Origin: Branchiostoma lanceolatum
Taxonomy: Eukaryota; Chordata; Leptocardii; Amphioxiformes; Branchiostomatidae
Assembly (NCBI RefSeq): GCF_035083965.1
Contig: NC_089724.1
Location: forward strand, 29,811,435-29,875,434
DNA length: 64,000 bases
Direction of reading: 5' to 3'
The translations under genes and the position numbers were made by a program. The notes beneath the pieces are model-generated. The model worked only from the letters and a program-made list of their open reading frames with translations. It searched no databases and had not been told where the DNA came from. Below, piece after piece: positions 1 to 11,425 of the stretch; the stretch's first letter is position 1, and each line of letters begins with the position of its first letter.

Positions 1-1845
1 TGTCTAGATCATAGACATTGTCAATGGACTTTACAAACAGCATTATGTCAGCAATCTCCCTCCCGTATGTAATCGGTAACATGTTTAGGAATGTTAGTCT
101 AGCCTTGTAGTCTAGTTCACGGGCATCGTCATTAGCACTTATAATGAACTTAGTTGCCCGCCTCTGCACGCCCTCCAAGAGGGACATCATATTGCGAGAC
201 AGAGGTGACCAAATCTGACAACAGTATTCCAGCAATGATTTAACAAGTGTTATGTACAAAGATGTATGTACCACCTGACTGGATTCGTACCCGACCGTGC
301 GTCTTATGAAACCAGTAATAGAATTGGCTCTCGACACAATATCCACAATATGGCTGTTCCACAGCAGGTCAGACTGGGCAGGAACTCCCAGGTCATTCAC
401 ACTATTGACTGTAGATAGGCCAATATCTGACATATAGTAGGTGAAGGTTACTGGGCTCCTGGAACGAGTTAAACGGTGGACCTTGCACTTCGATGGATTG
501 AAAGACATTCCCCGCCAAAGGCTCCACTCATACATTGAAAAAATATCATTCTGCAGCTTAATACAATCGCCAGGGTTACAAATCTCTCTATAGCACTTAG
601 AGTCATATGCGAACAGCGCTACAGTGGAGGTAAATCATTAGTACAATAAGAATAACATTGGCCCCAGAATTGAGCCCTGAGGAACCCCAGAGGTAACGGA
701 GAGCCACTCTAAGAGACTACCTTCAACTACCACACGCTGCCTTCGGTTAGCTAGGTACGAGTGAAACCATGACAGCAGTTTACCGTTAGACCCAAACATC
801 TGAAGCTTATGAAGCAACAGTGAGTGAGGAACAGAGTCGGAGCCATAGCGAAGTCTGGAAAAAGCATGTCTATTTGTCCACCTCTATCAAGTATGGAGCC
901 TACATTATATGATATACCTCAATCAGCTGAGTGGTAGTTGAACGCCCCTTTACAAATCCATGTTGGAGATCGTGAATTGATTCGTGTAGAATTGGGAACA
1001 CCATGTCGTACATGCACCTCTCCATGACCTTACTCACAATAGACATCAAAGAAACCGGCCTATAATTTGATACGACTTGCTTATCCCTCTTATTGTAAAC
1101 AGGGGATACCTTGGCCTCTTTTCAGCACGACGGAACCACGTCTGCAGTGACTGATTTGTTAAACAGCAGGGTCAAAGGGAGTGCAAGGGCCAGGGCACAA
1201 TTCTTTAACACAAATGGAGAAATGTTATCAGGGCCGAAAGCCTTACTTGTGTCTAGATTGACAAGCACATCTCGGACAGAGTCGACATCAAACAGAAGGT
1301 TACAAAGGCTATCAACAACTTTGATATCAGTAGTAGGTTTCTGGACATTCTGGTCAGCTTGACTGAAAGTAGAGAAAAAGTACTTATTGAACAAAGTAGC
1401 CTTTTCGTCTGCAGATTTAGCAACAGAGTCCTCAAGATGCACAACAGATGGTAAAGTTCGGGATTTAGATTTCGCACGAACAAAGGTCCAGAAGCGCTTC
1501 GGAGCCTCGTGTAGGGATGATGCTAAACTGTCCAAATAACTCGCATACTTGTGAGACAGAACGGCTTTCAGTTTGTTACGGAGCATTCGATATTTTGCCC
1601 AGTGTGTTGGAGAGTTCGTCCGCTTAGCTTTGTGCCATGCCGTCCGCTGGTAATTTCGGATGTCTCCAACCTCGCCGTCTATCCGGCGTAGTAGAGTCCT
1701 TGAGTCTGCGACAGGGCATGAACTGGTCGACTGCTGACTGGATCATAGACGTCATAGACCTGACACTGATCGATGGCCTCAGTTAGGTGACTTGAGAGAC
1801 CAGAGGCGTCCCAAGACCCTCGCAGTCGGCGCGTCGACGTCGGTA
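1..1845 (-). pseudogene. Decayed LINE, reverse transcriptase part (runs off the window edge)
   Basis: The minus strand encodes the reverse transcriptase half of a non-LTR retrotransposon. A 154-aa open stretch (1122-1586) holds the RT entry region (NLDTSKAFGPDNISPFVLKN). Downstream, recognisable pieces continue in shifting frames, including SVTSGVPQGSILGP, then a YXDD-box region that reads FAYD instead of FADD after a stop and frameshift near 640. A long C-terminal stretch (VQRRATKFI and beyond) runs to base 1. The catalytic-box change, stops and frame breaks show it is dead. Its endonuclease half is at 3126-3935, separated by an insertion. CR1/Jockey-like affiliation is inferred from general motif style only. 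Confidence 0.85.
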
Positions 1846-1849
1846 GTTG

Positions 1850-3125
1850 TAAACCTTCCGAGAAAGTCCGTGCTTAAGCCGGCGTCACAATTCATGCGAG
1901 CGTCGGCCGAATTGTAGATCACCCGACGCACGCCGAATTTCAAATTAGCCCGAGCGCCGACCGTATTTTTCGCTGAAAACCTGCCCCGTCACAAATTGAA
2001 CGGGGCTTGGGCGACGTCCGTCGAACACCAATAATAATAAATCCCACATAAGATGGCACCATCTCCTGGACACGGACGAAGTCAGAATCAACTGACCTAG
2101 CCCTGGTAACAAGCTCATATTTGTGACCAACATTACTTTCTGAGTTGTGGCAAATCTGTAGGGCATGAGTTTAGTGGGCGGGCACAGTGAAAATAATAAC
2201 ATAAACAGGAATTTTGTTATAGACCAATTCAAATACTAGCGTAGGAGCCACAAAGTCAACAGATCAGTCGTTTAACCCCGATCCAAACGGAAATCGACCG
2301 AAGCTCGGGCGAACGCCGTCCGAGCTTCGGCCGACCGTTGATAAACCTATCGACGCACTTCCGACGCCTGGGCGTGCCTCGGCAGACAAACCTAGATTTA
2401 TAATGACTCAGTGGACTTTGAACTAGTCATTTTGTGGGGGAAAAACTCAGAAAGTCAAGTGTTATTTTAGCCTCAGTTCATTAATATATAAATTGAAACA
2501 GCCAAACCAATAACTACAAAATAATCAGGCAGTATTGTCCTCGGTGTCCACATTTTTTTCATAATCAATTTGTTTTCAATGAAAATTTAACTTTGGAATT
2601 GAATAAACTTTCATTAGAAAATTTTGGCAGCATTCTTTGACAAGTTGATATTCGTATTAGTTCATATTACAGTATTATTTATCATCTTATGTTGTGAACC
2701 AAACTGTCGTTACCTTTTATTTATAAACAAGATGCCGGAGCGCTCATCGACACCAGTACAACGCTCGCCCGAAGCACGCCTTACCTTTCATGAGTCGGCT
2801 GGAACACTGACGACGTTCGTCCGATTATTGTACAAAGCCCGTGCGAGGCTCGCACGAGGCCGAAGAGTTCGGGCGACCTCCGACCGACCAAAAATCGGGT
2901 CTAAAATCGTCGGATGCCAGCCCGAATATTGGCCGAGAGCTGGGCGTTGCTCGGGCGAGCTACGGGCAAACTGTTGACGAGCTGTGCGAGTCTAAAAATC
3001 GTCGCCGAGGCCTCGCTGAATTTAAGCGCAGCTTCCAGTGACCCGCGAACGTCGGCCGATCTCCGAAAAATCGCCCAAAGCCCACGGAATCGCCAGGACG
3101 TCGGTCGTACTTCGGCCGAAAATCC
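1850..3125. mobile_element. Unclassified insertion splitting a LINE
   Basis: This block sits between the endonuclease and reverse transcriptase halves of one LINE and encodes neither. Its flanks (1850-2400 and 2720-3125) are GC-rich and full of short degenerate words such as TCGGCCGA and TCGGGCGA in both orientations. The centre (2400-2720) is AT-rich. The ends are approximate, and I found no clear terminal inverted repeat or target duplication. A non-autonomous DNA transposon built of degenerate subrepeats is my best reading. Confidence 0.5.
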
Positions 3126-3935
3126 CTTTTGACGGGGGCTTTAGGATGTAGTTTGCAGTGAATGCCGAATTCCAAGATCGTGTGATCCGTGTCAAATTCG
3201 GTCGGAAGCTCCTTGATGCTCGACACTCTTTCGAGAATGTTGGTGAAGACTAAGTCCAAAATATTGTTGTTAGAGTTTGATGGAATCGTGTTGTGCTGGA
3301 GAAGGAACTGGTCGTTTATTACTTCAGAAAAGTCTGATTCCTTGCCACTTTCCACAACGACGCAACTGGTCCAGTCAACCCGAGGGAGATTGATGTCTCC
3401 AAGTACACAGCACATTCGGTACTCATGCTGAACTTTCTCTAGGACTGAAGCCAGTTAAATGTAGACAAATCCCCAGAAAGTGGTCTGTATACGTAGTAGA
3501 GCACAGTGGCCAGCTTTCCCAGACCGGGAGGCTGAATTTCGCAGACGAGAATTTCATCCTTGGGCTCAAGGTCTGGCCTTCGCGAACTGCATAAGGTTGC
3601 ACGGACAGCCAGAAGAACGCCGCCACTAGTCCTGCCTGCATGGACGAGGTGACGGTCTTTACGGTAGGTTACAAAGCCGGGTGGGATTACCTCTTGGTCA
3701 CGGATATCGTCGTTAAGCATTGGTTCAGCCAAGTCTCCGTAATGGCCAGAACATCAGGGCGTTTTACGTGAATCAAATTCTGAAATTGTACCAACTTGTT
3801 TCTCGCCTTGACACTTCTTGCATTGAGGTAAACGACTTTGAATAGTGAAGAGGGACGATAATCCTTACCACTCGTAGCTTGAGTGTGTCCACCTGTCGGT
3901 ACATTCTTCGAGGTTCTGGCGACGACATCAATCAA
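3126..3935 (-). pseudogene. Decayed LINE, APE-type endonuclease part
   Basis: In minus-strand order, fragments show YLNARSVKARNKLVQFQNL followed by DVLAITETWL (endonuclease motif with the catalytic Glu), a GGVLLAVRATL segment, GDINLPRVDW, NILDLVFTN and a terminal DTDHTILEF in place of the usual SDH box. These are the ordered landmarks of the APE-like endonuclease of non-LTR elements. At least two frameshifts break it. It belongs to the same element as the reverse transcriptase at 1-1845. Confidence 0.85.
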
Positions 3936-5803
3936 ATTTGATTTGCATGTGAATACGACATTGTGTTTGTCGGCCCTGTTGCCAAGAACAGTACTTATAG
4001 AAAGCTGAAGATTCCAAACACCTCTGCATTACCCCTTGACCTTCCTCGAACCTTAAAGACCCCAAGACATCGGAGATGGGTCTTCAGAAAGGGCTCACGC
4101 TTCACGCTTCACGCCGAGTTCGCGAAGACGCCCTGGGTAGCCATGATGCCGCCAGCGAATTACACAGTGGTGTGGTAAATAGTTCTCGTGTGTGGGAGAA
4201 GTGAGAAAAGTTTGGTCCCTCTGGCAGCTTTCATAGGAACTGCAGGGGACGTTTCAATTAAGATTTTGAAACAGTATAAGCGTTATGAATGAATGAATGA
4301 CCTGTAGGTAACTTTGATGAAAACCAACGTAATGGTATGTTAATAATGCAAATTAGGGCTTGATTTGCATAATCAAATTGGAACATTTATATTTCAATTG
4401 TACTTATTGACAGGAATTTCATACTCAGCACATATGTAACTTGGTAACTTGGTTTGAGAGGAACATTTAACGGATATGAATAATGCAAACCATGCATGAC
4501 CTAGTCTGCGTAATTAATGACAAGATTGTAAAATACATTAGTGTTTAATGATGGCATATTCATACTAGTGACATCGGTAGGTTAAATAACAGTGAATATC
4601 ATCAGGCATAGATTTGGTAAATTTGCCTAGTTGATGAAGAAATGCTACAATAGCTTCTTTAACAACATTTACACCATATGTGATTTGGAAAGAGGAAATA
4701 ATGAACAAATTATGCTAATGAGAAACTTCTTTGCATATTACATGTATTCGTATTGTGATGACACAGAGCTCTAATGTAGTTTAAGTGCCCTCCTGGTACA
4801 GTTGCCGACAGTACGGCACTTCAAAAAGAAACTAGAAAATGAAACGTACGTATGTCTTTTACAGAAAATATGTGTCGGATCAGTCTACTGTCAGCAGGAT
4901 ATTTGACTCGCATGGAATATAGATATAGACATAGATACCACATTATATTCTGAACAAACCTACGCAGTACTCATATAGTAAGTATCGTCTCTGACGACAA
5001 TAATCGTCATTTTTATACATGTAGTTTTTAAATTTATGTAGCTAGATTTGACGGCAGTTGCTAGTTAGGTAGACCCGGCTGTCTGTCACCGATAGCCAAA
5101 CCACTGAATGATACGGCGGTATTGTGGAACATACCACCAGAGGACCTACGTGGAGTGACGTCATCATCGAAATCGATGGACCGCCTTAAGCAAGTAAGCA
5201 ATTGTGGAACATAGATTTTTAATTGTTTGAAATCTAAACTGACAATCACTGACATTCAAAGGGATGTCTGTGAACGTTATATAATGTTTCCTTGTAAAGT
5301 ACGTAGCGTTGATCTGTCAAAACAAAGAATAGTGTGAATAAAAAGTTGAGTTATATTTTAATTAACTTTATGAAATAATGTTCACTGCTTTGCCCCCCCC
5401 CCTTCCCTTTTGCGTTTTCTCTCGTGATACTAAAACTGCTGTTTCATCGACCTTGCTCTTCTGTACTCTGCGCAACAGACCATCCTGATGCGTGTCAATC
5501 ATTCGCCTTGCTACTGATAGCCTCATGTTATGAATATGAATAGAGATACAATTTCAATACATGCGAATCACTACAATCCAGGAGAAACTCTCACTCATAC
5601 TAGTATTGCTCTGTTTACATTTGTATACATTTCCCAACGTGTATAATTGTGTATACTTCCACATGGTTGTCGTGATTGTGTTATTCAAGCTCCAAACATT
5701 ACCTTAAAATTCCTATGCAATTCTTATCGTAACAATCCCTTATGCAAAAACATGTTGATAGCGCTGCCGCTCGGAAAATGCATTATATTTTTCACGTATG
5801 CAC
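3936..5803. other. Intergenic, no gene seen; repeat fragment
   Basis: No convincing exon. About 4250-4800 holds a worn copy of the dispersed family that carries the phrase 'gcaaattagggcttgatttgcataatc', also seen in the Helitron-like copies elsewhere. The stretch from 4900 to 5800 is unique-looking and AT-rich, with a short poly-C run near 5392. The 3' UTR of the gene that ends at 5804 must lie here, but I saw no clear polyadenylation signal. Confidence 0.5.
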
Positions 5804-8800
5804 CTATCTTCTCTCGCCAGGTGCCCCTATGCCTAAATTCTTCCAGAAACGCTTGGTCTGTTCGGCGTCTTCCTCTTCCTTTTCTTCCTCCTCCTTCCAC
5901 GCTTCATCCAGATCCGGGTCATCAGTCGCCCATGGATCCTCTGAGGACAAGACACGACAGTGAATCTTCCACATTTCCCATCATTACGTTTGTGGTCTCT
6001 ATTTTACGTTTTTGGTCTCTATTTTACGTTTATGGTCTCTATTTTGAAAATTTAGGCATCTTGTTTTTCTTTGCCATCTGTTTTTTTTTTTTCACGCTCA
6101 CCTATTAGATGTGGCTCTCGCAGAGAATGCCCTTCATACAATTTACTTGCTGTGACTTTAGTTATATTTTTTTCGAGCCTCTGATTATTCATGAGAAGGT
6201 CAAATCGGCCCGCAGACCGCTTTTCATTCAGATAAATATCAAACGAATGGGGTACTATGTGTAAGCTTGGTAATACCATTCAATTTACCTCCAAGAGGTA
6301 TAAAGATAGTGACGTCTCAAGTTCTTGATGGACTCTCTCAATCCAGCAAGGAACAGAAACGAGGGCCATATTTCAAGTGAAACCATGTCGCACTTCGCAA
6401 AGAAAGTTACTTACCTACTAATAACGCGTCTGGAACTTCAAGCCCAAGGTTCTTCCAGAATCGCTTACCCTCCCCGACATCCTCCTCATCTGAGTCCAGC
6501 ACCTCGTCGGGATATTCCCAATCAGTTTCTGATGTAAGAAACAGACAGTGTTGATAATTGCATAACATTACACAATCACAGAAGCTATACAGACGACATG
6601 CTACTAATAGTTTTGTCTGATTTTGATCAATAATGAGTTTATTGCAAATTCTTGGCCAGAGACTGGTTGAAAGTAACAAGACAAGAGTCCGGACACCGCA
6701 TACTTTGTTTAGATCTTTTTGTGAATTTCTTGTTTTGTTTTGTTTTGTTTTGCCTCATTTCTTATGTAAATGAGTCTGTAATTAGCACGGTATATCCTCA
6801 GTGTAGTTATTTATGTCACTTTTCAGCTTTCCTGCCTAATCACCTGATCCCACAATTTGTTGTGCAATGTATATACTGTAGTTACTGGGTTGCTAGAATT
6901 TCCAACAAGAAGTGATGCACAAGACCAATAAGATATTTTCGAACCATGTGGATTTAACAAAGTCACTGATATTAACTTAAGATATGAATAAGATAAGCAC
7001 AGCTAAATTTTATCACTTTTAGGCTCTGACACAAAATTGGTACATACGTATTCAGCAATGAGTATCAGGTGAGCCCATGTATACTAGCATGATTATAATA
7101 GAGATATTCTTTGATAATAAGTTCAGAATACTCTAAATAAGAAATGCTCTTTTTGTAAAAAAAAAAGCTTGCCGGGGGCCAAGATGAGAATAGCTGGTTG
7201 AATGGCGTGAGTGTCATGACGACATGTGACCCAGATAATTGGTCACCTTGGTGACTTGAATACGAGTAATGCTATAAAGACTGGACTTAGATGCACACTG
7301 CTTATAACATTATAGCTGTGTCAAATCGAATCTCAATGTCAATTATATTTAGATAGCTGTTTTCGGGCAGTAAAGAAAATGATAAGAAAACATAAACGGG
7401 AAATCTGCAAAGGAGAAGCTTAACACTGTTTGCTGTCTCGATTGTAACAGTTGGACATCTGTTTGGGGAGATCAGGACAAGGTGGTTTTAGATGACATCT
7501 GGATAGTTGCAGGTTCAGGAAAAGTCGATCAGAGGCGCGTCACGTGAATGGAGGAGGGAAGCGGGTATTCTGAAGTTCCCGGATGTGTTCTTGCCTTGGT
7601 TCTTGCAGCTACGGCTTTACGAGGGGGGTGTTTCCGCAAGACCGGAGAGCCGACGGCCTGACCATCGGCAGGGGCGAGCTTCCTAGGGGGTCGGATTTTG
7701 ACATTTTCAACCCCCTAAAATTAAACGCTATTTCTCGCATTCTGAGAGACAAATAATTGTTATGTAAAGGTGGGTTACATACATCCACATCAACGCCGAG
7801 AAAGGCGGGCGGGGCGGGTCCATCGATTTTTAACCACCACGCATTCACGATTTTTATTCAGAAGAAAACAAATAAATAGTCTACCATACCAACCCCTTTC
7901 ATCGCTTGACTGTGCTATACAGTTCCCAGTAAAGCTCGCTGAATACAAATTGATAACATAACATAACATAACATAGTGTTCGGATAAGAGGCATATTGCC
8001 TATGAGATCCGCGTCTTAAGCTTAGACTCGTAACTTAGAGTTCAGAGTTTGTAATGAGAGTTTATGATGGGCTGGGTACATGATACATTCAAAACGTTTA
8101 GGTTCTGTTGAATTTATCACGCGTAAGACCTCGACTGAGATTCCGCCCTGTTTAGTTCGGAAGTTTGTCCCTAAAAAAAAACACGAAACACCCGCCATTT
8201 TGATCGCGATTTCCAGTTGATATCTACACTACTACATGTCAGTGCAGTACAAAGCCATCTCACGGAGAGAATGTCACAATGCTGAATGTGATCAGGATTT
8301 GTAGCTCCACCTTAGTTGTTTTGACATTAAGAGAATGCCCAACAACATGGCAGTGCAAGACATGTAGCACGACTTTTTCGTCGAAGGGACAGTAGAAGCA
8401 CCTGACAATATGAAATGAAAGTCAAGTGAAGGAATTATTGTTTTATCTACATTAGCTTCATTAAGATTTATTGTGCAATTGAAAAATGACAGGAGCATTG
8501 CCATCAATGCACACGATTGGTTAAAAAGTTTGTAGCAAAAACAACCCATTGAAATTGGATAGCTTACCCAGTAGGTCGTTCACATGGTTGTTAATTTCTG
8601 CCATCTTGCCCAACAACCGTTTGCCCAAGTCTTCACCATACCTGTTAATGATAAGGCCACGAACTGAAGAAAAAAGAAAGGCCATGCCCTTGTTTATTTT
8701 TGTACAAACATATTAAACTGTTACAATATAGACTTGCCTGTGATGGCTAGCTGGCTGAATCTGAAACAAGCCTTCTTGCTCCATTCAACTCGTAAGCAAT

Positions 8801-11368
8801 GCATAAGAAAATGAATTTCAATCAGAGCGAAGCCCGACGGACGACGCTTGATACTTTCGTGAACTTAGATCTCGGAGACCTCATACCCCATTAGATATTT
8901 TGAGTTTTCATAACAAGTTAAGTATAACATTTCTGTCATGTATCACAAAAGAAACATAACCTTCTCGGCAAAAGTAATAAGAAAATATCCACACCCCTAA
9001 CCACTTGTGGCAGGTGCCATATTCCCAGCATGCACAAGTCATACAGATACGCTGCTAATTTCTGTCTCGTCATAGGCCGTCGTTTTTACGTGTATCAGCA
9101 GATTTTGTAGTCCGCTCCGTCACTTTAACTGTACTGACCGTGATGTTTCCTGTCGTATTTGGTTGGACTAAAGATATAGCCTTTTGACTCGGGTTCAGTG
9201 GCCCCTTTTTTAAAGCATTTTTTATTCATCACTATACTGGCGTACATTTGGAATCAAACTGTTGCTTAATGAACGTTTTTGCTTCTTGTCAGCCCCGAAA
9301 AGTTATGAAACGCTCGGATATGGCATCAAGTGGTCAGCGATATGGCGACGACCGTTGGAAATGGCGACTACCGGAAGTACCACTGGAAGCGGAAGTGATC
9401 AATCTGAACCTGGCCCTGGTGCATTTTACTGTCAACAACGGAATTATAACATTTTCATATTAATCATGCAAATGAGGTCCTTACTTGCATAATTGGTATC
9501 TATTGATATTTCACCTGCCATATATTACTTCAGTTACACGTATCAAATGCCAATTATGGACAACACTGCAATCATAGAACTTTCTCGTTAGATATCCAAA
9601 TGAAGTACTTATTAGCATAATCTGCGTACAACTGATTGTGTACACCTTAGTCTAAACTACCTTCATGCCGAATATCATGGAAATCTGATGTTCCTTCGAT
9701 CGATTATCCTCTTTCAAAGATTTTCACAAAAATACAATACTTAATGGGCCCAAACCTACACCATTTCCACCTTACATTAAGATCTTCATCCGCACCAAAG
9801 ATAAGAAAACCGGACGTTCTGCTGCAGTACCAAGGCTGGCCACCAGGAGCCCCAAAATCGACACAATACCTACCAACATACCACATATCAGGCCCAAAAA
9901 CTATACCTCCCATTTTCATGGGACGGGTAGTAACTGTAATTTGTTTCATATATGCTTGCCCCTTTTTGTCTCTCCCGCTACTCGGAAAATCAGCCATCAC
10001 AAGAATAGCGGTTTTAGAAGAGCATCCATTTCGAAAAAAGCATATTGCGTAATTGCGCTACCTACCAGTTATTGGGCAAAGTCTGCATCAAAGGGATCGA
10101 ATCACCGCCTAATGCTGAATGATATGTCGATGATGAAGGAAGAGACCATAGTGAGGAACATTTGTTGTTTTCTTCCAACGAGTTTTTTTTTTCAATGATT
10201 ACTTGCACCAAAGTCCAACTGAAGATTGCGCAAATTATGTACTTCTTTGAACTAGACGGCACATTTGGTCCCGGTCGAGATCATGGTGGCATAGCAATGC
10301 CCAATTAAGAAATGTATGAACTCTTTGCACTGTCAAAGTTTCTTTCTGCTTTTAGTTGTTACATGCTATAACATTTTATCCAGTTTTGTTGGGAAGTCGT
10401 TGACAACGAAAAGAGGCCGATTATTTGAACAAGCCCCCATCTCACTGGACCCGCGACACGTTGGCGACTGCGTCCTAAATTGGATTTGTGTTACCGTTGA
10501 CCCATAATGGGAAATCCGAATATAATTCAAAACGTGCAAGTATGACTTAAAAGGCAACTAAACACATAAAGCGTAAAGCGATTCGTTTGTAATCGATGAA
10601 ATTCCTTGACACCTCTGTCAAATTGCCCGGTTGCAGCGAGATCACCAACGTGTTGCGGGCCGATTGCTTCTGTTTTAGAATATTCTGCAGGGAAGCGATC
10701 AGGGTTTTAAACCGGAGCTAGAATAGGAAGTATTTCCAAACGTGGTATTAGTTACAGCATTTTCTATGCATGCATGATGCTGTAAGTTGCCCACGTCGCT
10801 GCTATAGAAGTCAACATGGCGGCAATAACCGGGCGGTTGAACATGTATAGATGCTCTGCATACATAAGCAAGTACTACTAGTGCACAGAAACAGTCTGTC
10901 GCTTTCAGACATAGGTATCATATAATGTTACATGTACTTGCAGTTAAGAATCAACTCACCTAGTTCCTGTTCATCTTTAGGCAGGGCAGTCACAGAACTA
11001 GCAAACTGTCCTATTCCATACAGAGTCTTGTTGTCTGTGAAGATATGTAACTTGTGTTGATTATGAGGCATAAAGAGGAATGTTACGTTAAGCTGGTACA
11101 AATCGTACTGAAAGTGATCAGACGACAATGAAACACTCAAATAGCATGGCCCACGTGTCTATGATAGTGTTTGATCATAATGGGTTCGGTATGAGAGCTT
11201 GTTCACTGTGTTGTATTCTAAATAGTACCCGTGCTTTTTCATCGTTTCTACATAAGGTTATGTTGGCCGTGAGAGATAGTGGGTACTGGCTACCACAAAG
11301 GGCTAGCACTTCTGACAAGGGTTCCATGCAAGTTCCCGGATGGGTTTGCCAGATGTACGAAGACAAAT

Positions 11369-11425
<57 letters not shown>

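Noticed and set aside
5647-6108. 153-codon open frame on the plus strand
   Set aside because: It overlaps the last exon of paralogue A in antisense and has no splice or domain support.
8292-8549. Possible extra exon of paralogue A
   Set aside because: No acceptor/donor pair in phase, no similarity to a module.
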